Shown here in pieces: positions 1-7,513 of a stretch of DNA of 10,502 bases; the stretch's first letter is position 1, and every line of letters starts with the position of its first letter. Under the pieces are notes generated by a model that was given only the letters and a program-made list of their open reading frames with translations, ran no database searches and had not been told where the DNA came from. The stretch is from Rodentolepis nana (taxonomy: Eukaryota; Platyhelminthes; Cestoda; Cyclophyllidea; Hymenolepididae). The DNA is taken from contig UZAE01002051.1 in the NCBI GenBank assembly GCA_900617975.1, forward strand, positions 1 to 10,502. The letters are read 5' to 3'. The translations under genes and the position numbers were made by a program.

Positions 1-29
1 TCGCGGACATAAACTCCATCTAAAACTCT

Positions 30-310
30 TATTTATTTATTTATTTCAAATGGCAGGCGTTTTGATAGTTATCATTAGCCCTTTAGCTGACTTCGGGCTT
101 TACAGGGGGAAGGAACATCAAAGTAACAGAAAGTCGAGGGGTGGGGGAACAGAAGAGTGATTTACAGATGTAAAGAGACAGGCATGAAGGCAGAGAAAAG
201 GTAGGATGAGTACAGCGCCAGAAGTCAAAAGCCAGTTAATAGACTTTTTTGCCATATGAGTTTACGTTGCCCAGGGTGCACCACGTGGAGGTAAGTCTAT
301 CACGCACCCC
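30..310 (-). mobile_element. SINE copy 1 (internally deleted)
   Basis: This is a short non-coding retroposon, read 5' to 3' on the minus strand: the 5' head is near 310 (GGGGTGCGTGATAGAC on the minus strand) and the 3' tail is the TTTA run at 30-46. It aligns along its length with the copies at 2315-2636, 4468-4847 and 10101-10421. Shared blocks are CAAATGGCAGGCGTTTTGAT, GTTGCCCAGGGTGCACCACG and GGTAAGTCTAT (plus strand). Compared with the others it lacks about 50 bp between GAGTAC (near 209) and AGAAGTCAA (near 222), which explains its 281-bp length. I found no target-site duplication: the flanks CTAAAACTCT and AGGTATGGTA do not match, so the copy is old or rearranged. It carries the palindromic E-box CACGTG at 282-287. 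Family membership is seen directly; the SINE label is inferred from the better-preserved copies. Confidence 0.85.
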
Positions 311-1712
311 AGGTATGGTAAATTGAATCATGCAAATGAAAAAAGTGACACAAATCAACGATTTTAACTTTTAAATAACTTGAAACTCCTGACATCTGAA
401 TTTCACTTCAGACACTATTTCACCTCCTTGTCTCAACGCCTGCTCATTATCTAGCCTATTGTGCTGCCTCAGGTTACGATAAAAAATTGCTGCATTAATA
501 AATGTACAAATTGACAAGAAAATCCGACAAGTGCTAACCTCCCATCTCTATGTATTAATTAAGTTGACTAGGTTACAAAAAAATAGAGCGCTGATTTTTC
601 TTAATCGATTGGAAGGGAACCCTGGAAAGTGTCAGCCGAATGAAAAATGTATTTTGAGTGCCGAAGTGCTGTTTATTCTTTTCCTTTGGTCTTGACTTTC
701 AAAATTAGGCTCTAGTCGTCTTACGTATTTACTTACATGAAATGAAACAAAAACTTATTTTCACTTTACAACTAAAAGGCCTCCTCTTCAGTGGAACGAC
801 AGGAACTACCTTATTGATTTCGGGTATTTTAGATCTAATTTTGCCTGTTTAAGTTCGATTTCTTTACTTCCTTAGTTTTGTCACCTGAAATGAAGAAGCT
901 AAATTTTACCGCTTGGTAACAAACGAGTTTCGATTGTTGGTTTAAAAAGATCTTTAAAGCCTACATTCCAGAGCCTAAAGTAGACCCAATATTTTAAATT
1001 TGAAATGGATTTTATGTTCAATCATTTTAAAGAATTTTAAATGTCATTTGCTTAATTTTTTTCATAATTTTAGCTTTTTAGTCTGGTTCTAACTTTAAAA
1101 TTTTCACAGATGCCATAAATGAAAATAGTAGACGAATATGTCAGTAGTAAATGACAGAACATGTGCCTTTCTTGAAGTCAAATGGGATGGAAAGAGCAAG
1201 ATTCGAGCAAGGATTAATTGGGCAAAATAGAAAAAAACATGTAACCACGAGGAAAGATGAAATAATAATATACGAATGTTGAAAGAGAAATTATTCTTTC
1301 CAGATGCTGGTTAACGCATGCTTCTTTGGCTAACAGCATATTGCACAAACTTGTTAAAATAAAGTTGACGGCACATGGTGGAATTGCTCGAAACTGTACA
1401 TTGAAGGATACATTCATCCTTCTATTTAGGCGTTTTTAATATCTTGCTTCAAATGGATCTCAAGATGAAACTCAGGAGTAATAGTGATTAGATTACAGAG
1501 CAAAAGCTTTTTTTTATGAAAATACCGCAATTCCAATCAAGATTAGGCTCTACTTTGAACAGTTTTAACTGGAAATCACAACTGCAGGTTTCGGAATTCC
1601 GCATTTTACTCCTCCATTCAAAATAATTTGAACAGGGAATGTAAAAGGTGCAATTCATTTTTCTTATATAATTATGTGGCAATGGGCGAGTATTTGAAAC
1701 AGCGTCGAAAAT

Positions 1713-1724
1713 GGGGGGGGGGGG
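1713..1724. repeat. Poly-G tract (12 G)
   Basis: Twelve consecutive G bases occur in an AT-rich setting (AAAT before, TTAG after). It is a mononucleotide microsatellite, likely length-variable and prone to sequencing error. Confidence 0.9.
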
Positions 1725-2232
1725 TTAGTCCAAGTAGGTCCCACGGCTGTTAAGAAGTTTAATAAGTAATTGTAATTAAACAAAATCAAATCTAATGCGT
1801 ACATAGCGGTAAAGATTACCACATTCCGGTTCGGTGTTTAAATTCCTTGACTATGCACTTTTAAACTGCTACTTCAATGTAAATATACATTCAGTCGCAG
1901 TTAGATCTGTTGCATCTACTCTCTATATGTGCAATTCCAGGCATTTCGACGCGAGTAAAATATTAACTTTTCCTTTTTTTGCATTCGTTAGATAATTCGA
2001 AATAGTTATTGCTGTGCGGAAATTTAAATATGCTATTTGCAGTAGGTTGAATGATGTATCCAATGCGTATTAATCTATGTAAAGCTTCCCAGGTAAAAGA
2101 AGTACGCACCATGAAAAACTCGGAATTTGTATCCTTATCTAAACTGAAAATAGTGGAAATTTTTATTTTCAAGCGTTAATTAATACCTTTCACACAATTT
2201 TTTAATTTGTTGCCTTGAATTCAAACTAAAAA

Positions 2233-2247
2233 TGCCCTCTGAGGGCA
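2233..2247. repeat. Short perfect hairpin TGCCCTC-T-GAGGGCA
   Basis: Seven complementary GC-rich bases surround a single central T in an AT-rich region. It could be a protein-binding palindrome or chance. It is not followed by a T run and is not near a gene. Confidence 0.45.
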
Positions 2248-2299
2248 CTAAATGAAATCTCGTCTTAGCTTAATCAAACGCATTCGAAATAAATACCTC

Positions 2300-2314
2300 A
2301 ATATTGTATAGCAT
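2300..2314. repeat. Target-site duplication, left, SINE copy 2
   Basis: AATATTGTATAGCAT lies directly beside the 5' head of SINE copy 2. It matches 2637-2651 at 14 of 15 positions. Confidence 0.85.
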
Positions 2315-2636
2315 GGAGTGTGCGATAGACTTATCTCCACGTTGTGCATCCTGGGCAGGGTGTACTCATATGACAAAAAAGTCCATTAACCTGTAGTTGA
2401 GTTCTGACTTCAAGCTACCATCACCCCACTGTAAGTCCTATTCGACTACTTCCACAGTACTCACCTCGCCTTTTTACATTTGTGTCTGTCCCTTTTACAC
2501 CTTTGAAACACTCTTCTGTTCCCTCCCCGCCCTCTCTCGACTTTTTCCCCTTTGATTTTCCTTCCTCTCTTTGAAGTCCGAAGTCAGCTAAAGGGCTACT
2601 GATAACTATCAAAACGTCTGCCATTTGATATAAATA
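2315..2636 (+). mobile_element. SINE copy 2, sense strand plus
   Basis: This full-length copy lies in the opposite orientation to the other three, with its 5' head at 2315 (GGAGTGTGCGATAGACTTA) and its 3' end at GTCTGCCATTTGATATAAAT. It is about 322 bp and ends in a TAAA tail. It is bounded by a 15-bp duplication with one mismatch: AATATTGTATAGCAT (2300-2314) and AATATTGTTTAGCAT (2637-2651). This identifies both ends precisely. The middle of the element is pyrimidine-rich on the sense strand. A 76-codon open frame on the minus strand here is a by-product of that composition and not a gene. Divergence from the other copies (for example CACGTT in place of CACGTG) suggests an older insertion. 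Confidence 0.9.
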
Positions 2637-2651
2637 AATATTGTTTAGCAT
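2637..2651. repeat. Target-site duplication, right, SINE copy 2
   Basis: AATATTGTTTAGCAT lies directly after the TAAA tail of SINE copy 2. It matches 2300-2314 at 14 of 15 positions. The first few bases could equally belong to the tail. Confidence 0.85.
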
Positions 2652-3943
2652 AAGGCATTTTGGGCACTTGACTCTCGAAAGCTCTTTGTATTATTAGAGT
2701 AAATTAGAGTTATCTATGAGGTTAGTTCTTATGCATCTGGATTTAGACCTTAATCTAGGTCTAGAAATGAGAGTTAGGAAGTCATAATACCGATTTTCAG
2801 TTTCGCGATCTTAGGAAATCTCCTCGAGTATGTACTTTGAATTTTACACTGGACAATTAGTCTCTTATGAGCATGTTCTCACAATGGACATTCCATATTC
2901 ACTTTATTCATTTAATCCTACGCGTTGAAAGGAAATATTTTGTTGTTTACTTCTTCCATGTTAATGAAAAAATTGTCTCTCCTCTCCCTCGGTAGGAAAG
3001 GAGTCATTGCCCCGGTTACTAATTTTACACAACTGCCCTTCTTAACGGCGAGGATCTGCCTGCAACAGAAAAAAAACATTTTCAAGGTCATATGATAAAT
3101 ACCTTTAAAAGTTGGAGTAGAAGATTGCTGGAAGGTGATTAAGTCATTATGGCGATTAATAAATCTGGTAATTGGAAACAGGAAAAATATTTTAACAACC
3201 TTAAAAATGCTAATGAGATAATGCTCTTAAATTGAAGTACTACCTTAAATTACTCAAATATAATTTCGTACAGTTACTGAATATATATAATTACTTAATT
3301 TTTAGGCCAGTTGGAATATTTATTTTATTAGATCTTGGCTACTTTCCGGTTTATTCAATTCGAAAATTTTTTATTTTATTGCGTGCACATAGCTAAACTG
3401 GTAGCAGGACAAAGCACTCACTTACTACAAAAATTAAAAAAAGAAGGAAATGCATGAATTAAACTTTATGAAATTCTTTTAATTAAGTCATTGACTTGTG
3501 AATAAGTTTATATTGAAACCAACCCATTTATACACCCCAAATGTTTGAACTGAAAAAATAGTTGCAGATTTTCAAGCTAACTATCTCAAATTTAGGGAAA
3601 CTGCATTCGAAGATCGAAATTGTTTGAGTAAAATCTCTTGATTCACCAAATCATTAAAAAACGAAGCCATATTCTCCGTTATTTGATGTACTAATGTGGT
3701 GCAGAGTTTTAGTAAAAGGCAAAGAACATATTCAAGTCCATGGGTTTTTCCTTCTTTATGCTAAATCTCATAATTTTCGTGATATTTGACAAAAATAATC
3801 GATTTAACATATGTCTGCTCGGATTCTGGAGTAAATTTTGTTTTTTAAATCCTAAGTTGCAATAGGGACATTGTAAAACCATTAATACCGTCTGATTTTA
3901 GTTTCCATTTTATTTGGGTTATTGAATTTAATAGCTCCCAGAG
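2652..3943. other. AT-rich region, one GC-richer block
   Basis: No gene is supported. Around 2970-3066 the base composition rises to near half GC (a pyrimidine stretch CTCTCCTCTCCCTCGG followed by GGAGTCATTGCCCCGG and later GGCGAGGATCTGCCTG). This block can be read as a 43-codon plus-strand frame starting at 2960, which I do not recognise. It may be a fragment of another repeat. The rest is AT-rich and featureless. Confidence 0.6.
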
Positions 3944-4095
3944 CCACACCCAGTAACTAATCTCTGCCACCATTGGTTGATGCATTTAGTCATAAATTGA
4001 CGTAATACGGACGTCATTGCTCCACTCCTATTGGTTTGCCATAGGAAAAGTTATTAGTGCATTATTCATATTCATGCACTTGCGCACCACAGCTG
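3944..4095. promoter_or_regulatory. Clustered CCAAT / CRE / AP-1-like / E-box motifs
   Basis: Within about 150 bp there are CCACACCC (3944-3951), two inverted CCAAT boxes in identical ATTGGTT contexts (3972-3978 and 4030-4036), an AP-1-like TTAGTCA (3986-3992), a CRE-type TGACGTAA (3998-4005), an inverted CRE half-site ACGTCA (4011-4016) and an E-box CAGCTG (4090-4095). The two CRE half-sites form an inverted repeat, TGACGT and ACGTCA, with 7 bases between them. The segment is less AT-rich than its surroundings. CCAAT plus CRE clusters are common in animal core promoters and enhancers (NF-Y and CREB/ATF binding). No first exon or open frame is visible on either side, so the target and direction are unknown. 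Confidence 0.35.
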
Positions 4096-4452
4096 CTAAA
4101 ACGTATTTAGCTAAATCAGAAGCTATGTTATGCAATCTTAAAATTTACTCTATCATGTGATATAATAAGCGCAATCAAATAACATGTAATTGAACTTAAG
4201 AGGAGTCAATGAGTAAATGGGCAGATCAGGACTTTGGAAAAACGTCTTACTTTTTGCTTGGCAGAAGACATGAATTCAATCTTATCATAACTATAGCAAA
4301 AAGCTTAAAATGACCAAGAAGTAAAATTGACAGGAATTCAAATAATCTGCTAACTTAATCGAGGTTTCCTAGAGCATTCTACTCTTGTAATTTAATTCGG
4401 ACCCACATTAAGTGGTTTACATCACGCTAATTGCAAAAAAATCACTAAGGAA
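4096..4452. other. AT-rich stretch, nothing identified
   Basis: No open frame, repeat or RNA gene could be recognised between the motif cluster and SINE copy 3. Confidence 0.7.
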
Positions 4453-4467
4453 ATTATTACCAATGTA
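4453..4467. repeat. Target-site duplication, left, SINE copy 3
   Basis: ATTATTACCAATGTA, identical over 15 bp to 4848-4862, flanks the tail end of SINE copy 3. Confidence 0.93.
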
Positions 4468-4847
4468 TTTATTTATATCAAATGGCAGGCTTTATGATAG
4501 TTATCATTAGCCATTTAGTTGACTTCAGGCTTCACGTTTGGATAGTTATCATTAAATAGTTATCATTAGCCATTTAGTTGACTTCAGGCTTCACAGAGGA
4601 AGAGGAACATCAAATCGAAAAAAGTCAAGGGTGGTGAACAGAAGAGTGTTTAAAGATGTTAAAAAGACAGACAGATACAGAGGCAGAGAAAAGGAAGGAT
4701 AAGTATGGTGGAAGTGATTGAATATGACATACAGTAGGGTCATGGTAGTTTGAAGTCAGAAGTCACCTGCCGATAAATAGACTTTTTGCCCTATGAGTAT
4801 ACGTTGCCCAGGGTGCACCACGTGGAGGTAAGTCTATCGCACACCCC
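4468..4847 (-). mobile_element. SINE copy 3, with duplicated 3' tail segment
   Basis: This copy reads 5' to 3' on the minus strand. The head is at 4847 (GGGGTGTGCGATAGAC) and the tail is the TTTATTTATAT stretch at 4468-4478. It is bounded by a perfect 15-bp duplication, ATTATTACCAATGTA, at 4453-4467 and 4848-4862. It is about 60 bp longer than copies 2 and 4 because a 39-bp segment (4497-4535) is repeated exactly at 4556-4594, with a further partial 12-bp repeat (ATAGTTATCATT) at 4542-4553. The duplicated piece belongs to the LINE-like 3' end. It carries CACGTG at 4819-4824. The perfect flanking duplication suggests a fairly recent insertion. Confidence 0.92.
4497..4594. repeat. Internal 39-bp duplication in SINE copy 3
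   Basis: The segments 4497-4535 and 4556-4594 are identical over 39 bp. The 20-bp spacer between them contains a third, partial copy of the first 12 bases (4542-4553). The repeated unit lies inside the part of the SINE shared with the LINE 3' end. Neither other near-full-length copy has it, so it arose in this copy or in its immediate source. Confidence 0.9.
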
Positions 4848-4862
4848 ATTATTACCAATGTA
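4848..4862. repeat. Target-site duplication, right, SINE copy 3
   Basis: ATTATTACCAATGTA, identical over 15 bp to 4453-4467, flanks the 5' head of SINE copy 3. Confidence 0.93.
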
Positions 4863-5224
4863 AATTTATTTCTTTCTCGTTTCTGATTGATTCTAAAGAT
4901 CATTCATTGTGAGTCACTTTAGTATGGCAAATACCAGCGTTTTTTTGAAGAAATTGATATAGGTATACGCAAAATAAGTATAATCAAGCAAAATTACTGT
5001 CCATTTTCCCGTGCAAATTTATTCTGACTAAGCTATGTCTACTAAAGATTATTCCTTCTGTACTTTGCTAATCTCATTCGGTTACCTATGTCTGTAAAAA
5101 ATGATGAGATTCAATCGAGTGGTATGGACAAGCGTTCAGTCAAATTAATTGTCAATTGTATTAAATATCGCCCACTTATACTTAAAAGGAAAGTGATTTT
5201 AAGAAAACTCGAAAATTGAAGAGT
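4863..5224. other. AT-rich stretch, nothing identified
   Basis: No feature was found between SINE copy 3 and the zinc-finger relic. The minus-strand frame that reaches into this stretch (5111-5299) has no recognisable motif and overlaps the relic. Confidence 0.65.
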
Positions 5225-5384
5225 ACATTTGGTCGCAAGTTCTGCCCCAATTGCAGCAAAGTATAAATTGCAGCATCCTGTCCTTCTTGTACACTCCAAT
5301 GTCGCATTTTTTCATCCGATCAGAAGAGCTGCAATAAATTGGATCGCATCGTACCTCGCAATCGACAGTCACTTCAAAATGTCA
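5225..5384 (+). pseudogene. Possible decayed double C2H2 zinc-finger exon (lola-like)
   Basis: Plus-strand frame 5225 reads TFGRKFCPNCSKV and then a stop at 5264. The next frame continues YKLQHPVLLVHSN, then IRRAAINWIASYLAIDSH. Joined only in description, the first part resembles the opening finger of the two-finger alternative 3' exons of insect BTB zinc-finger genes such as lola (CPxCxKxYK...L..H). The second part resembles their second finger (R-A-x-x-x-W-x-L-x-S-H-L-A-I), with the two cysteines lost and a histidine replaced by tyrosine. There is at least one frameshift, and several residues between the fingers are missing. The stretch is also more GC-rich than its surroundings. It has no visible neighbours in the same family. 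I see the residues directly; the family match is from memory of the motif and is tentative. Chance resemblance remains possible. Confidence 0.33.
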
Positions 5385-5664
5385 GCAGATAACGTTGTCT
5401 CCAAAACCTCCTGATGTGGAATCTAAATTATCGTCCTGGTGACCAAATAGCGTCCCTGACATCTTCAATTTATCAGCTGCACACAAACAGCTAAACACTT
5501 TACTTAAATCATGTTTATCTGGAGTAATTAATTCCTATCAATAGCTCATTTTAAAGATTTATTAGAAGCGCCAAATGCTATGTCAGAATTTCTGAGAAAA
5601 ATGATACAGAAGTTCATAAAAGCAGCCATTTGAATGGCATGAAAATGCCACTTGGAAACAAAGA

Positions 5665-5674
5665 GACAACGTTA
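5665..5674. repeat. Probable target-site duplication, left, LINE relic
   Basis: GACAACGTTA lies beside the LINE tail and matches GACAACATTA at 6040-6049 in 9 of 10 positions. This is short, so the assignment is probable only. Confidence 0.55.
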
Positions 5675-6039
5675 TTATTACTATTATATCAAATAGCAGG
5701 CTTTATGATATTTATCACTAGCTTTTTAGTTGACTTCTGGCCTCCCAGTATCTCTGGGTTTCTATCGTTGACTGTAGGGCTGGACATCGAATTAGGTGGG
5801 TCTTCTCCATTTCCTCCCGTAGGTCACATAGAGGGCATATTGGTTGGGAGTATACTCCTATTCTGTGGAGGTACGCAGTCTAAACTCTACAACAGCTTCC
5901 ATTCTTGGCCAGTCGACTATGTTGGAGAGTGACGCTGTCCACTACATTTCTTTTGTTCGGGCTTTAAGTTTATTACTTCTTGAAGTCTTGAATTCTCTCC
6001 TGATTAAGGTCTTTATTGTGTTGTCTATAGCTGGTCTAT
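5675..6039 (-). pseudogene. 5'-truncated LINE relic: end of ORF2 (I/Jockey/R1-like) plus 3' tail
   Basis: Minus-strand translation gives the C-terminal part of a non-LTR retrotransposon ORF2 protein in two frames. From 6037 the first frame reads toward LSNIVDWPRMEAVVEFRL and carries an in-frame TAG at 5942-5944. Near 5870-5880 the frame shifts, and the second frame continues AYLHRIGVYSQPICPLC, then EKTHLIRCPAL, then RYWEARSQLKS, and stops at the TAG at 5718-5720. The C-x2-C-x9-H-x3-C motif and the LHRIG and RYWEAR signatures are typical of the region after the reverse transcriptase (and RNase H) in arthropod I/Jockey/R1-type elements. The segment that family members usually carry between FRL and LHRIG is largely missing, consistent with a small deletion. 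The 3' UTR is only about 40 bp and ends in a TAATAATAA-like tail. The copy is inactive. Probable target duplications lie at 5665-5674 and 6040-6049. Confidence 0.85.
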
Positions 6040-6049
6040 GACAACATTA
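6040..6049. repeat. Probable target-site duplication, right, LINE relic
   Basis: GACAACATTA lies exactly where LINE-like coding similarity stops. It matches 5665-5674 with one mismatch. Confidence 0.55.
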
Positions 6050-6710
6050 ATGTCAATCAAATCAAGTCAAAGGCAACTTTCCCAGTCCTATCCAAAATAA
6101 ATTATTAATGTAATGAATAAATGTGGCACACTGCAACAAAGCAACAGTTCATTTAAATCCATGAAAATAGCCTTGTTCTAAGAACATGCCGCTGTATGGA
6201 GCGAGAAAGTTAAATATCCTTTAATTAAACTGAATAAATGTTCAAACCTGCTTGAAAATATTTGTTATGGAGAAGGAAATTTCATTAGAATTGGAAGCCA
6301 GGATGTGTGAACTTTAAATCCGCTAAACTTGTTTCTAAGATGCGATTTTTTACCTTCTTTCAATTGCACCGCTGTATCCAAGTGCAATCATTTGTCTGGA
6401 AGGTTCAAATAGCTGTTCTTTTTACCAAAAAAGCGTGTTATATTGTATCACGGGTTTGCACTCCACGGAGATTAATAAAAGATGGGTGCATTTATCTTCA
6501 GGAGTTCAAACCACAAACCACAAGTACCATCAATTCAGACATCACCTCCGAAATCTCGGTCAAGAAATGCTTGGGGAAGAAACGAGAAGTAAGACCAACC
6601 AACTTATGCAAAGTAATTTCTTTGCGTTAAATTGTTGCTATTATTCGAGTATTGATTTGTAACTTTAATCCGAGATGTCAAAATAGTATATTAAGCGAAA
6701 ATATTAACAA
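6050..6710. other. Region with an unrecognised 107-codon frame, probably non-coding
   Basis: A plus-strand frame at 6307-6630 lacks an ATG at its listed start (it opens at a GTG/TTG-like codon; the first ATG is near 6340). It shows no family motif, signal peptide or repeat, and overlaps another frame at 6435-6662. Codon content follows the local AT-rich composition. I regard it as chance. Confidence 0.6.
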
Positions 6711-6728
6711 GCTTGATGTTTTAGCAGC
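6711..6728. repeat. Probable target-site duplication, left, repeat copy A
   Basis: GCTTGATGTTTTAGCAGC matches 6884-6901 at 16 of 18 positions and abuts the start of the conserved repeat. Confidence 0.65.
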
Positions 6729-6883
6729 GGCCATGATTTCCAACGTATTGCATTAGAAGTTCCATTTAATCATCTCTATTTTCTCTGATTTTCGATCCTC
6801 CACTTGCTGTTGGAAAGAGCCTCACTATGAATCAACCACTCAATCTGAATAGACATAATTAGCGTTGTTCAATTATAAATTTG
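6729..6883. mobile_element. 155-bp dispersed repeat, copy A, with 18-bp flanking duplication
   Basis: This segment is about 91% identical to 7514-7670, including a perfect 55-bp block that begins at GCCATGATTTCCAACG (6730) and a second conserved block around GAATAGACATAATTAGCG. Copy A is flanked by GCTTGATGTTTTAGCAGC (6711-6728) and GCTTGATGTTTCAACAGC (6884-6901), 16 of 18 matching, as expected for a retroposed or transposed insertion. Inside it TTTCCAAC (6737-6744) and GTTGGAAA (6809-6816) are complementary. There are no terminal inverted repeats or clear poly-A tail, and neither strand has a long open frame. The orientation and class of the element are unknown. Confidence 0.7.
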
Positions 6884-6901
6884 GCTTGATGTTTCAACAG
6901 C
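6884..6901. repeat. Probable target-site duplication, right, repeat copy A
   Basis: GCTTGATGTTTCAACAGC matches 6711-6728 at 16 of 18 positions and abuts the end of the conserved repeat. Confidence 0.65.
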
Positions 6902-7513
6902 ATTGGTCGTATATATAGTCCATTTTATTGACAAAATAGTACTGTACTTTCGAAACAAAACATAATTCGTTCAGGAAAGTGTAACAATTTTACAATCGCT
7001 TGTTTATGGAAGGGGAGACTGGAGTGCGCAGAATGGAGATTTCACACTAAAATGAATGCCTTAAAGTTCAAATCAGCTCAAAGTAATCGGAGTGGTGCGA
7101 AAGAAGTATCTACTAAAATTCAATTAATTGTTTCCATTTTACAAAATTGATTGCGTTTTACATAAAGCCCTTTTGTTCAAATTTAATAATGCAACTCCTC
7201 CGTTTATTGACTAGATAATCTCCACAATGACTATTAAACAATCTACCTACTTGGTTGTTGGTAGTGCCACATCGATTCAATTGTCCCTCTTACAGTCAAG
7301 ACGGATTACCTTTTATTTATCAAATATGAGATTCAGCAGTATCAATGCATTGTAGAATTACATGATTTTAAAATAGAAGTGATTTCAGTAGTTTTTCATA
7401 GTCATGATTTGGCATGAATCTATGCATTTCAAGCATGCCGAGTCGGGCATTTAGAAATGTACAAGAGTGGACAATTACGATCCATGTCTACAACTTCCCC
7501 CTTCCTCTTCACC
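6902..7513. other. Spacer between the two 155-bp repeats
   Basis: About 610 bp of AT-rich DNA separates the repeat copies. It has no open frame of note, no primer-binding-site-like sequence next to copy A and no polypurine tract before copy B; a pyrimidine tract (CTTCCCCCTTCCTCTTC) precedes copy B. Confidence 0.6.

Larger units (their letters stand above)
311..2299. other. AT-rich region without recognisable genes
   Basis: No gene is supported in this stretch. The open frames on the minus strand at 1214-1417, 1488-1682 and 1963-2172 are 64-69 codons, have no recognisable motif and look like random frames in AT-rich DNA. It contains the octamer ATGCAAAT at 330-337 (isolated), the G tract at 1713-1724 and the palindrome at 2233-2247. 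It is probably intergenic or intronic. Confidence 0.7.

Noticed and set aside
330..337. Octamer ATGCAAAT
   Set aside because: A single 8-mer in AT-rich DNA is expected by chance and has no companion motifs.
2421..2651. 76-codon minus-strand open frame
   Set aside because: It lies inside SINE copy 2. The equivalent frame is broken in the other copies, so it is a property of the repeat and not a gene.
5630..6041. Two plus-strand open frames of 100 and 65 codons
   Set aside because: They are antisense to the LINE relic, whose minus strand carries the recognisable protein motifs.
6307..6630. 107-codon plus-strand frame
   Set aside because: It has no ATG at its start, overlaps a competing frame, and has no motif or compositional signal of coding.
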